Source of the DNA: Cardiocondyla obscurior
Taxonomy: Eukaryota > Arthropoda > Insecta > Hymenoptera > Formicidae
Assembly: GCF_019399895.1 (NCBI RefSeq)
Contig: NC_091884.1
Location: forward strand, 1,676,501-1,740,500
Direction: 5' to 3'
DNA length: 64,000 bases
Shown: positions 41,001 through 53,668 of the stretch, one piece after another
Layout: each line of letters opens with the position of its first letter
How positions within the stretch are numbered: position 1 is the stretch's first letter
Notes under the pieces: generated by a model
The model's database searches: none
Told to the model about the DNA's origin: nothing
Seen by the model: the letters and a program-made list of their open reading frames with translations, nothing else
Translations under genes and position numbers: made by a program

Positions 41001-42457
41001 AGTCTGTGATTCAATTACGTATTCTTGCTCGCTTGCGTTATCGATAAAAGAGACGCGAGAGGGAGAGAAAGAGAGGAAGATTGTTAGCTCGATATTAAAA
41101 AGTTACTAAACACCGTGCATTTAATTAACTGGATGTGAACGAAACGAGGTGTTACCGCATGCGTTCTAGTTAGATTAAAATAAGATTGAACGCAAACATT
41201 GTCGCGTAATTGTTATTACTATTGCCGCATCGAAGAATTATTAATGTATTTTATAACGTCTTGGAATTAATAAAATTAACGAGCAAATGTTTTACGACAC
41301 AGTTTCATGTTTGCTGCAATAATAAGATATCGATGTCTTGAAATGTTTTTATACGCGTCTTTAATAAAATTTATATAAAATAAAACGTTGGGCAGTAAAA
41401 ACCTGGAACGACAGCCAATTAGTTATACCCAACGATGAAGAAAAGGTTAACAAATCTTTAGTCGCGGCCGATACTTATGAAGAGGAAATTTTCTCTTTTT
41501 TTTTTTTTTTTTTTCAATGTTTCGTACGGATCATCGGTATTGCTCTCTTATTAAGGTCAATTATCCCATAAACCGGAAGTTCCACGAACCTATGATCGGC
41601 TTAATACGATTGATTTTTCCATGAACAAAGAAACGAAGTCGAAGAAAGAGAAGTCATTATAGGTACTAATGCGGAAAGTAATAAAACGTATTTTAAGGGG
41701 ACGAAAGACGAGAAAGATCGAAAGGGAGAGAAAGGGAGGGTCGGCGTCTGAGAAGAAGCGGTCGAAGGTAAGATGGATAATTGAAGCGAGAACGTTGAAC
41801 GACGCCGGAAGTTCCTAGTTTCCTCTCGCCGGAAGTTTTACGTAAAGTTTAATCGTAAAAAGAGAAAGAGAGAGAAAGAGACCGTTGCTCGATAAGAGGA
41901 CGACTAGATGGACGTTATCGAATCGCAAGTTAATGAGCATTATGCGATAAAAACGTCTTAGTCTGGAGCATGACCTGCGGCAACCAGATCTCAATAGTTT
42001 AAAACGCCATGAAAGCGCCATAAAAACGTCCTTCTTAAAGATCCCCGCGTACACGAGCTCGGTACCGTCACTGTGAATTGTAGATGCTATTTTACCGTGG
42101 CTCGTTACCTTACCTCGGCTTGTTAAAGAAAACTTTCGGAATTCCCTTCTACAAGCGTCTCGCTTGACATCTTATCAGGGAACAAAGCAGCTCGATATGG
42201 GTCAACTTCGAGCGAGTTCATTTCACCGCAACTCACGATTACAAATAAGAATCTCAATTAGTAGGAAAAATTACTTTTATCCGGGGGAAAAAAAAGAAAA
42301 AGAAAAGGAAACAAAAAAAACCTATATAATTATTAAGATATCGGATTTAATAAATTATAAAATATAATAATGAAAGCTTATTCATTTTCAATGGAAAGAA
42401 TATTAATTCGTTTAAATTTATATTAGTATTATATGTTCCGATTTTACTCTTTTGCAG
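38015..42457 (+). other. Intron between the two Ig-domain exons
   Basis: A 4443 nt phase 0 intron with GTAAAT at its 5' end and TTTTACTCTTTTGCAG at its 3' end. It holds AT-rich DNA, a CpG-rich patch at about 38.5-39.6 kb, a purine-rich G/A stretch at about 40.0-40.9 kb with long A-runs, and T homopolymers near 41.5 kb. The open frames inside it show no recognisable domain and are treated as chance. Confidence 0.8.
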
Positions 42458-42694
42458 GACGGCGGGACGGAGTCCTGTTACAGGACGACCCTGCGCTTCG
42501 AGACGATTCAGTGGTCTCACGCGGGAGAATGGGTGCTGCTGGTCCGCTCGTCGGAAGGGATCGCCGACGCTTCCGTTCTGCTCAACGTGACGCGCGCTTC
42601 CGGTTACAGCCGTGCCCACATCCGATCGGCGAGTATCGCGTACCTTCTGTTCTGTTTAACCCTGCAGGCGATCCTGCGGGAGCACCGTCGCTGA
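42458..42694 (+). CDS. Immunoglobulin-superfamily protein, terminal exon
   Basis: Joined in phase to the exon ending at 38014, this exon adds 78 codons and a TGA stop. It completes the Ig domain: ESCYRTTLRF fits strands D/E, and WSHAGEWVLLVRSSEG fits the E-F loop and F/G strands, followed by ADASVLLNV. The usual F-strand motif is D-x-G-x-Y-x-C. Here Tyr is Trp and the Cys position is Leu, while an unexpected Cys lies earlier, in ESCYR. It would pair with the B-strand Cys only in an altered topology. After the domain come about 14 basic/polar residues, a short hydrophobic stretch IAYLLFCLTLQAIL, and a terminal REHRR. This could be a weak membrane segment or a GPI-type signal. The stop is followed by a probable long 3' UTR. 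Confidence 0.85.
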   Translation, partial: DGGTESCYRTTLRFETIQWSHAGEWVLLVRSSEGIADASVLLNVTRASGYSRAHIRSASIAYLLFCLTLQAILREHRR

Positions 42695-44730
42695 GACAGC
42701 CGCCCGATGGAGATTTAGGCGGACGAAACTTTGGCAAAATTCCTAGCGATACGGAAAGCTCGTAACCGTCGGAGCTTTCCCCAGTGACGGGAGGAGAAAG
42801 CTTCTCTGTATATAAACGTCGAGGTTCTTTCACCGAAAGAAATTTTTTTCCCCCCCGCGCGATTCTCGCGTCAGCGGGACGCACGATTTTGCACGGGATA
42901 TGCCGTGACGCGACGGTACTTGCGTATCTCTCGACGTTACCGGAATGCAACGAGGCACGGATAGGAGCTTTGCCGACGCGCCAATTATTACGGCCTCGAT
43001 GCGCTTCTTCGACGCGGTCGCTAAAGTACGATCGCACGAAGCGGCGGCGCGCGGGCGGTTTACCATCGGTGAAAAGCTTTACGCGAGCCCGCGCCCGCAC
43101 GAACGGGTCGGGGGGGACCCGTGTAACCGAGACGCGATTAACGATTCAATTTCTCTGGCCTTACGTGTGAGAATAGCAAAAGAGAGGATGCAGGACGGAA
43201 GGAGGATAAGAGAGATCGCGCGGGCGACGGGACACGTATTAATATAGAGTGAAAATTTGTAAACTACGAATCCGTGGTGCGTAACGCACGCCGACGGTGC
43301 GATTCGCCATACGACGTGTATATACTTGTATAGGTAACGAATAAATAAGCCAGTGTTTAACGAATTGTGGAACGGTGTTTCCGCGTGTAGAGCGAACGAA
43401 ACGGTGACCAATTCTTTTTCTCGTCCTTCCCACCCAATTTTTTTTCCCTCCCCGCCCCGCCCCACTTGCCTCCTTTCTTTCTTGCCGCTCGCGAATTTCT
43501 TGCGAACAAAAAAGGGATAAAGATGCCAGCCGTCGAATTCTGCGACCGATCGAATCCGGATGGACTTAGTGCCGAACTGTAATCCGTTGCGAAAGGGAGC
43601 CCAGCAGTGCGCGAATGCGACTAGAATCACCGCACGTAATGATAACGAAATAATAAGGCTTGAGCCGGCAAAATGGCGATATAATAGAATTTAAAAAAAA
43701 AAAAAAGAAAAATGAAAAGAAAAAACAAAAAAAAAGTTAATTACAGATTTTACCGAGACACGCGCGGCCGATCTCCCGTACAAAAGTGCACGAGACGCCA
43801 AACCGGACGGGCGGAACTTCATTGCGCGACGTCAAATATTCCCAACGATAGGGCCGACTAAACTAAATTGTTGTATATTATTTAGAATAAGTAGAGTTTG
43901 ATAGTATGTATATAGTGACTGTAAATGCGGTAGGCTATCGTACGCCCGTACACGACGAATTATACAGTGACGCTGTTAGAGATATATTTATTATTCGTTG
44001 ATATATTTTTATAAAGTTTTATTTAGCCATAAGTTCTCGTTCGCCTTTTCCTCCTCCCTCCCCCATCTCCCCCACCTCCCCTCCCCTGTTCCCTATCTTC
44101 GAATCTCGCTCGCACGATCCCGTAATGCCCGTTTCGTTGATTGAGGCAGAGGAGCGAAGGGACGGTAGCCGTCGCTTGCGTCACGAACTTTTCAACGAGA
44201 ACCGTTTACAATAAAGTATACTGTGTCCTATGAACGTCCTGAATTGAATTTAGCAGTAGCTCATTGTGAGACGTCGCTGTCTACGCGAATACTTCGATCT
44301 ATTTCGAACTGGGGAACCCCGGGGAACCTAGCGCGGCGTAGCGTTCCCGTTCCCCACCTCTCGATTTCCGCTTCTTTCGAGCGTTCTTAATCTTATAAAG
44401 ATTTTTTCTTTTCTCACCCCTCCCGCAAATTCGGTGGTTCCTAATTATTTTGTAAAAAGAAGAGGAAAATAGAATTTGTACTCGGCTCACCGGCGACCCA
44501 ATGCTAATCTACGTCGCCGGTTCGCCTCACCTGCGCGCGTGAACCGCAGTCGGTACTATCTATAGATACGAAATAAACATACCTGATGTCTTCACGTTAA
44601 TTTAGTCGACTTCGACGAACCCGAGACTTTTTTTTTCAGATCGCTAAGGTGTTACAAGTAAGCAACGTGGTGTAATCGTTGTACCCAATGATGCCTAAGA
44701 GTCCAATAAATGATATTTACAATAATCGCA
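42695..44730 (+). other. Probable 3' UTR of the Ig-superfamily gene
   Basis: No further coding frame is recognised after the TGA. AATAAA hexamers occur at 43340-43345, 44210-44215, 44572-44577 and 44705-44710, the last followed by T-rich sequence, suggesting alternative polyadenylation. The extent is inferred from these signals only. The true 3' end could be at any of them. Confidence 0.4.
44705..44710 (+). terminator. Candidate distal polyadenylation signal
   Basis: AATAAA in the context CCAATAAATG, followed within 40 bases by T-rich sequence. It is the most downstream of four such hexamers after the Ig gene stop codon. No cleavage site can be proved from sequence. Confidence 0.35.
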
Positions 44731-47700
44731 CAGCGCGTATTTTATTAAACCTTTTTTATATCCGCATTTTCCTGATCTATTTTATTCCTTACGCTATTTT
44801 TTTTTTCCTTTTTTTTTATCTTAAAGTACAAATAATGAGCGTTACATAGATTGGAGATTTATTCCGATTAAGCCAGATATTGAATCGCAATTTTCAACAG
44901 GTCGATTTAATTGTATTTGTTTAGCAAATTTGAACGAGGTTATGTTTAAAAAAAAAAAAGGAAAAAAAAAATTATATCAACGAAGGAAAGACTTTTTAGC
45001 GAACAGAAAAATAATGAAGTTTCAGGAAACGTTCACGGATCGGATCTCTTTAATAAAATAAGGTGAATCTAAAAGCTTCGGGTAAGCTCTAAGTGAAGGC
45101 AAACGCGGTCGCAAATACAGACGAATGACTTTCACAAAGAAATCACATGAGGAATTCTTCCAGTCAAAACGTGACCGACTTTACAACCATTTCCTTCGAA
45201 ATGGTTTTTGCCTGCGGTTTGAACCGCGACATTTGAGACTCGGTCTGTTCTCTATTACTTTTACTTCCGGCCGTTTCCTGTTATTCCGCTAGATTTATAT
45301 CCGCTACGCTATATGCGGAAATGTATCGGCGCGCGTAGCTACGCCAGTTATGAAAATACGCTAAAAAACACTGTCGAAAACAAACCTCATTTGAACCTCA
45401 ACAAGTTAATGCTTTCCTTCGAATATTATCGATTGATAAATCGGTTCTATCGCGGCGCTGACACTTACGTCACCCACGACATATAATTATTAATATTAAA
45501 GCGTCGCGCGTAAAGTGCGAAAGTTCGCTAATCCACCTCCCGTCAAAGTTTCAAATCGCCATCGTCGGAAAATTCGGTCAACGAACAAATCCCAATGAGA
45601 GATATATCTCTTCTCTAGCGTGTCGCCGGCGCTTGATACCGCGCTAAGAAATAAGTTCGCCTTTAAATCGCGTCTGTCGGACCGCGCCATATCGCGCCAC
45701 CACATTTTGCGAACGTTCCTCGCTAAATTGCGCCACGTCGGAATTCGGCGGCACGAAAATTGGCCGCGTTATGCATCCGCCGGGTGCATACGTACGCGGG
45801 CTACGCGGGTGTGCGCGTGCACGTACGCGGCGATGAAAATAATTTAATTCGCAATACCAACACGCGCAACGTACCGTGGCGAATGCACCGACCAAGTCAC
45901 GTGTAACAGCCGCGTTAACTGGCGCGTACACGTGTATATATTTCTCGGCTTAAATATAACGAGCTTTCGCTGGGAACGTCGCGGTGAAGGCACCAGGACG
46001 AAGAAGGGGGGGGAGGGGAGAAGAGGGAAGAGGAGATTTGAGTTTGCAGGAAGCCCAGGGAACGTCCCTTCCTCCGCGCGCGAACGGAACAATCCGGCTT
46101 TGTCTCGCGGAAGCGCGCCGGCACTCCTGCACCGACCTTACCACTTGGGCGCCACAATTTCGACTTTTTATACGTTTTATCGCCAGATTGAAGAAGCTAT
46201 ATAAAAGAGCTGAAAAGAAGCGAGTCGATTCAGGTCATTCGGCGCTTTAAAAGGAGCCGGTTCACCGTTAATGATAATTACGTCGTTTGCAAAAGATTCG
46301 ATTAATCCCGACAATCGCAAGTTCGGATTTTCACGGAACAACCGTCCGATATTCGTCCATTCGTCGTTCACTGCGTTTCATTGAATATTTCATAAGCCTA
46401 TTTTTTTTTTTTTTAATATTTCCCCGAGTGGAATTAATTTATTTAGTTAATCTGATTTTTTCAGCCGGTGGTTAGATTTAATTTCTTTAAAATAAGTTTT
46501 AACGCGCGTTTCGAGATCTATAAATTTTATTCCCTCCCATTAAAATCCTCGATTTTTCGGATAATCTTTGGCATTAGGGAACGACAAGGGGAAACATTTG
46601 TAAATCTCCCCCCGTAAGCTGTGTTCCTGCAAACCGGTATATTCGCGCACCGAGCCGCAACATCGCATTATCTCGGGAGATTTGAAACTCGTATGGAGAA
46701 AATTATGTTCGGGATTTCCGCGGGCTGAGTCGGCGGCTTCTTGCGATCGTCCCCGTCCTTAATCTTACCGGTCACAGACCGAATCGATTCTGCTAATACA
46801 TAATGGATCCCCGAGGCCTGCGATCTGAACCCTGTCCAATCGAATTAATGGCGCTGACGGTACTTTTTATACATATTCTCCCCCTTTCCTTTTACCGTTC
46901 GCTAAATTAATATTACGAAGACGTAAGGCGCGGAGCCAAATCTTTGCGCAGCAAACCGTCGAACAAAAGTTCTAACATGAATTCGGAAAATTGATAAATG
47001 AATTTTATTTTTTCATTAACGTTGAACGACTAATTGTATTTACATCATTATTTATATAATATTAATTTTAATCTTAAGCGCAGTAAAAATAAATGTAGCA
47101 AATCATTCTCCTTTCTTCGTTTGTATCTATAGCGGACTTATTTCGTAAATTATTTCGAGGAAATAATTATTTTATGTCAAACTACCACGCACGACGTCGT
47201 CACGTCGATTAAACTTTTCCCTACCTCTTTAAACGTAACCGTGTCATTTACCGTTGTCAACCTTTATTCGGCTATTGTATCCATCCTTCGAAAGTTCGCG
47301 GCCTAATACTACCCACAATTAAGTCACGTCCCTTCGTTAAAAGCCGAGGACGAGCAGCTATCTTTGTCGCGCGATATTGCCGGCATCTATCTTATCGCGA
47401 CGTCCTGTCCCCGTTGAAAATCAAGTTCATCAGAGGTAGACAATTAACGAGGGAGAGGGAAGGGAGAAAGGGGCCGAAACTGCTCAACGGCGGCGCCTTC
47501 GTTCCCGAGAAGGACGTTCTCGAATAACGCCTACGTGGAGCTAGTAAATTACTCTTAACTTCTCGGAGGGTAAAAATTACGGAGTTGTAAGGCTAGGAAC
47601 ACCAGGGGAGGGCTTAAACCTCCGTCGTCCTCGCGAGGGGCCATAATTCTCGCGCTATCTACACAGAAATTGCTCCTTGCCTCGTCCGGGGCTAGCAGCC

Positions 47701-48926
47701 ACCCGCGGGAATCGCTCGTCATTTATTTATTTTCCCTGCTTTCCCGGCGGGACGCGCACGTCAGAAAGCGCGAAAGATATACCCGAGGACATACGTGATC
47801 GAGAGTGCATGCGCCGCCGCACGCCATCGCTCGTCCGTGCCAAATGCAGCAGGGATGCACCTAATACTCGCGGAACGATCAATTTGAAAGACAAAGCGCG
47901 ACGAAAGGGACGAGAGCCGGAAATTGTGATCGCGGGAGTCCGCGTATCTCCTGAATTTTCTGCTCGGTCTTAAAATTCGAAACGTCGGAAGCTTGTGAAT
48001 TAAATAACGTTACCGATGGTTATCGTTATAAAAAATTTCTTCGCCAATCGGTACGATTTACATATCGTACGTATAAATATTATAAGCTTACGGTGAAAAT
48101 AAAAATTATAATTGTTGCATGTTGCGATTAAACGGTACCTCGTTAAACGTTTCGCGTGTAAATTCTTAATCTCCATAAAAGATAGCGTTAAAAAAAAAAA
48201 ATAAAATAAAATTAAAAAAAAAGAAGAAAAATAAAATTCCCGGGTAAACGAAGATTAAACACTTTTAATAACATAATCTATATCACGTTTCAAAGTGGAG
48301 AAGGTAGCCGGGGCAATTTCTGGCTCGCATACCTTTGGCAGATACTCGTATCTCCTTATATTCGCATCCCCGTAAGAACAAGTGCGGTTGGAAGCGCTAG
48401 AGAGTGAGCGGTAAAATCGCGCTCTAAATGCTAATTCGTCCATTTTCTTGGCTCGTCTCATGAAATCCGTGAAGGACCTTCGCGTTTGTAAGACCACCCG
48501 CTGAAAATTCGGCCCCACGGTGCGCCGGGCTTTCAGGTGCGAGGGAGAGATATAAGGGTTGGGCTCAAACCGGTGTCGCTCGGAATATCAAATTATACGT
48601 CGTAACGTCGACGCGGTTAACTCCGCCGGCGTTAAAATGCAGAAACTTTACCAATTTGCCGCGACACCGATAAAACAATTTTCTTTCGGCGAAAGAGAAC
48701 AGACGACGGCTAAGATGTCACGGATACGTATAAAATAATTATGACGCGATACGTGACGATGATGGGAAACACCTATGCGCGTCTTCTTCAGTCGTCGAGT
48801 TGAGCGAGAATTGTGAAATATTTACATATTGATTCCGATTGAATTAAATGCCGATGCGATTCGGTAAATTGTAAAAGTTGAATTCAATTTACAGCCCAAC
48901 GGCTCCAAAATCAGTAAGAATATTTA

Positions 48927-48953
48927 TACATATATATATATGTATATATATAT
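48927..48953. repeat. TA-rich dinucleotide repeat
   Basis: A run of TA units interrupted by ACA and TGT, followed by a T homopolymer. Ordinary simple repeat. Confidence 0.85.
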
Positions 48954-50209
48954 TTTTTTTATCGCTCGAAATCATCGGTGTTCACCGACGCTAGTGGCAC
49001 GCGCACACACGTTCGGCATTCCAGTTAAATAAACAAATTACATTATCATTAGGATGTTACTCGTGCATTTGCCCGGCGCCGGGAAACAGCGAATAACTCG
49101 TCGTACACGCGGCGCATATTGAATAATAAAATATTATATAAATGGGGTGTAAAATTCGTGCCGCGCGGACGGTATCGCGGACCGCGACGAAAGTCGATAA
49201 TTTAATAATTCGTATCATGAGATACAACTTCCGGTATATCGGCGCATAAAAGATATTGCGTTCCCGCGACGTGTACCCGAATATATTCGCGATACTTTGT
49301 GTAACGTTACACTCGAAAACTAATGAAACCATCGAAATCGCGCACCGCCGGTGGAATACCGATACCGTTGAGGCGCACGTGGATTACGGCGGAATTAAAA
49401 ATCCTTTGTGAAAATCAGTGGCGCTCGTTGCCTTAACGCGCCAGTAGCCAGACGATGGCGTTCTATAAAACCAGCGCGCAACAACCGCCATTACCTCCTG
49501 CACACAGAACCCGGACCGTCGCCGGCGCGTCCGGCAAAATTGCCGGAACGATCGTAATGGAACGCACGCGGAAAGCGGTGCACTTACCCGTTGCGCCGCT
49601 CGCTCGCAACGGGGGTGAGTTCGTTTAATTTCGATTCGGCGAGGGGGCGAACGCGGCGGGCGCTACCTCGAAAAAAAAAAAAAAAAAAAGAGCAAAAAAA
49701 AAGGACAAAAAAAGGCACGAACCCGAAACGCAACATCGTCAGTGAATAACACGTTCGCTGGCGTGCTTTATTCGTTCGCAATAAATGCCACAGCTCCTCG
49801 CTCCGCAGTAACTAAACTACACCCGCCCGCCGGTTATTTTTCGGAGAGGGTTCGCACGAGCAAGTTTCACTCGCGCGTATTATATTTTCTGGGTACGTTC
49901 GCTGCGATCGCGATCGGCTGATTGCGCGCCCGGCAGAGCATGTATAAAAGATGACAGCCGCGTCGATTTGCTATTTGATTTTGTAGTTAGCCGGAAAGTA
50001 AAACTACAGCTCCCGCCGGGGTGAACGAAAATAAAAATCAAAAGAGCGCAAAACGTAAACGAGCAACGGGACGCGCGTTCGATCATGCGGTTATTTGAAT
50101 TTCCCTTCGGTTCTCAGCGAAGTTGCACGGCGCGCGCGTTTTTCACTTCATGCGATTTGCGCAACCATATTCTGACCGGACTCAATTAGAGGTGAAAAAG
50201 ATACGGGTC

Positions 50210-50242
<33 letters not shown>
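50210..50242. repeat. (GA)n microsatellite
   Basis: GA units interrupted once by an AAAG. The Arg/Glu-rich open frames crossing it are products of the repeat. Confidence 0.95.
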
Positions 50243-52326
50243 GTAATTTATATGCAGTCGCGGGTACACCGAAGAGCCGGATATATCGGAGCCGGGAAAC
50301 TCGTGCGAGTCTCGATCCCGCGTCTCATTTATCATCGACGCGCCGGTTCAACAAAATCGAGGGTATAAGTTGCAGCGGTAAGTTCTGTCTTTCGACGAAT
50401 ATCATCGGCTTTGATATTTCAATCGGAAGCAATATGCCGGCGGATCTCGTAATTTTCCACGGGATAAAAGCCTTCTTCGTCGCGAGAACAGGCGCGAAGC
50501 TGCGAGGACCACGGGATCCGAGCTGACACTCGCGGATTTATGGTTCACGAGCCTACGCAGCGGGACGCGACGCCACATCGAGGGGGTATCAGATAACGGG
50601 AGGAGGAAACATAAATCTTTACGATCGCGGAGGGCGAACGAGAGACGAGTGCCCCTCAAAGCGCGTCCGACCGGCTGCCGACTCGTATGATTTATTTATT
50701 TGCCTCTCGTTAAAGTTATCCGAAAGTTTCGCGACTCCTTTTGTCGACGCGAGTCGTTCGAAACGGAGAACGTCCCGCTCTCGCCTCGGATACTTCGGCG
50801 CTTCGATGGCCGAACAATGCGCGGATGTACAAAGGAAAACTTCGCGCTCGTCTAGCAGCGTCGTTCTCGATGAAAATCAAGAGGCGTGAACACGTGGGAT
50901 GTGTCGAACAAGCGCGCGCGACTTGTCGCACGGAAACTGCTCTCGCCTCTTTGCGCTTGCAATTTCGCATTTTATTGTACGCGTGTAATTAGCGAAACGC
51001 GCGCGACGTGCACGAATCTCACGTGTGGAAATGCGTGCGGAAATACGAAACGCTCGGAACGAGATAACTCTCAACTAGATTGCAGATCTGTGTCACGCAA
51101 AGTGCACCAATTTCTCGCATTTACTCATATGCGGATAGTATAATAAAAAAAAAAAGAAAATAAAAAAAAATGTATGTTTAGAAATTTTACGGTATAACGA
51201 ATAATCATAATTTAATACCAAAAGCGCCTTTGCTTTATTGCTAATTACAAAAAAAAAAAAAAAAAAAAAAAGAATAAAAACAGCAGCGTCTATATCATAA
51301 GATAATAAAATAACTCATAATTTAATAAAGATATATCTGCGTGATAATTATCTGGATAAAAGGCGCGAGCCCTTCGCAACTTAAATCAAAATTACGTTTT
51401 AACCGTGAATTGTACTTCCGCAGCGTTCTGGTTAATATCGAGATACGCATTTGCGCGGCCGACCGTTTTAAGCTCGCCGGTTAGAGAATCCGACGTAATA
51501 ACGGCGGCGCGTGCCGTCCCAGCACGTTTCTTTAATCCATTCATCCGTGATACGGATCACGCGGCATGATAACGCGGAACTCGTGCGCGGGAATAGCCCG
51601 CGAGTGCCTAACGTTCGGTAAAGATGCGAACGTGCGCCGGAAGGCACGAAAAGCCTTCCGAGATGAAGCTCTCGTTTCGCGAGGTCGTTGCCGCGGTCGT
51701 CGTCGCGGCGCTATTCGAGCGATATAAGCTTATTTGACTTTGCGGAGGTATAATCCATTTCCCACACGGTGTTTCCTCGCGCGTTGAACTGGATACGAAA
51801 TACCCTGCCACTCTCGTTCTCGACCTTCTTCCCTCCCGACTCCCTCTCTCCCTCTTTCTCTTCCCCCCCCTCCCTCCCTTCCTCCCTCTTGCCGTATGCA
51901 ATTTTTCCCAGTTTCGTTTGCACTTGAAATATTCGCGGAGTACCTTTCCGTGTAATCTCGCTCGCATACTTCTATAACCATAAGGTCCATGAATAACCTG
52001 ACGGACGGCGGATCTCGACGCGCGCGATTTCATAAAGTGCCGGACAACCTCCGCGACCCTTCCGCGGACCAATTAATTCAACGTGCAAATATTTTCCGCC
52101 GCAGAACATGATCTGCAACATCATAATCATACTCGATATTAATTTGCGTAATGTATCGGCATCGTTGTTTGCGTTACACGGTGATTTTTGAAACGCGGTT
52201 AAACCGCGATCCATATTGTCGATTAGAATTGATTATTTGCGTCGCCGTTGCGGATATTAACTCAATCGGGGACCCGTGCGGTGTAATGAAATTTCATCGA
52301 CCGGAAATTCTTTCGCCAATTAAAAA

Positions 52327-52345
52327 GTAATAATAATAATAATAA
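52327..52345. repeat. (TAA)n microsatellite
   Basis: Six or so TAA units in AT-rich sequence, with no gene context. Confidence 0.85.
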
Positions 52346-53613
52346 CGCGCATCTAATATTTCCGCCGATATATAATTTATCTCGATCACATTTTTACGTA
52401 TTATATTTTACGTCCGTATAAATAAGTAATTTTATTCCCTGACCACTTTCGCAACTACGTTTTCGACGTGACAAAGGTTGCATCCGAATGCGATTGTTCC
52501 CTGTATGTTTTTATCAGCGACCTCGCGGAATACTGACCAAGACCAACCTTACGGACAAATATCCTATGGTAATATTCAGTTATGCAGTCGGTTCTCTCGC
52601 CGCGCCTCTCGACGGAATCGATATTTTCCATTCTCGTTTGTCATACTGATAAGGATGAAAGTCGGCGATATTGATTACGCGATCGTCTTTTCCAGGCCAG
52701 GGGGACTAGGTCGATGTCAAATCGGGTTTTATCTTCGTGACACTGAAGTTGTAAGCGCACTGTCACGCCAATGTCACTGCATTATACCAATACGCCGATT
52801 TCTTTCGCGCGCAGCGCGCAAGAACGGCGAAGAATTTGCATAAAATAATTGACAATTAAAAAAAGCTCGACGGCGATAAAGCCTCCGATCGCGAAAATAA
52901 ACTTTCGTTAAAATAAGAAAAATTTTCAACCGACGTTGCTGCTTTAATTTGTTAAAACGTTACTTTAACTCAATTATAACGTTAAATAATTAATTTAAGT
53001 TGTCGAAAAATATACAGCCCTTGTCTCTCGGACCATATTTGCCCGCCCAAAATTATTTCGGCGAAACGATATAATACCCGCGTGCGGCGGCGCGTTCTAT
53101 ACAAGTATCAAAACCGTCGTTGTTTCTGTAAGTTATTGCGCGAGCCCAATTGGCCCGATACAAAAACTGCACGGGAAGAATAATAAATTCTAAAAAACCG
53201 CCGTTATAATTCGTTTCGGATGCGCGCAATATGCATAGTTTAATCGAAACCACGTTCAAACAAAATCCACCGAGATATATGTAATGCGAGCGCACGCCGC
53301 GTTGCACTCGACATACATATACGCACGCGGCACATTTATAATCGCGTACAACACTCGTGACCCCATTACCTACCTACAAACTGTTCCCCTATTTGTTACC
53401 GAAATAAAAAAAAAAAAAAAAAAAGAGACAAAGGCGACCTTTTAAAGGGAAAATTAAATCAGCGGGATGCTCGACGTCGGCGGGGCGTTTACAAAAATTG
53501 CCGCTTATCTCCGTCAATTAATCCCGTTGAAACTTACAAAATTACAATACCGCGAAAGCGACGTATATTTCCACCCGAGTCTATTTTGTATTCGAGGCTA
53601 CACAGATTTCTGC

Positions 53614-53668
53614 CCGACTTTCATAAAATGCAATATCCCGCCGGACTTTCATAAATTCCAATATCGTT
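53614..53668 (+). repeat. Imperfect tandem duplication, unit about 28 bases
   Basis: GACTTTCATAAA recurs 28 bases later, and both copies run on into an imperfectly matching CAATATC. The flanking bases also align, so it is a short head-to-tail duplication in noncoding DNA. Confidence 0.75.
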
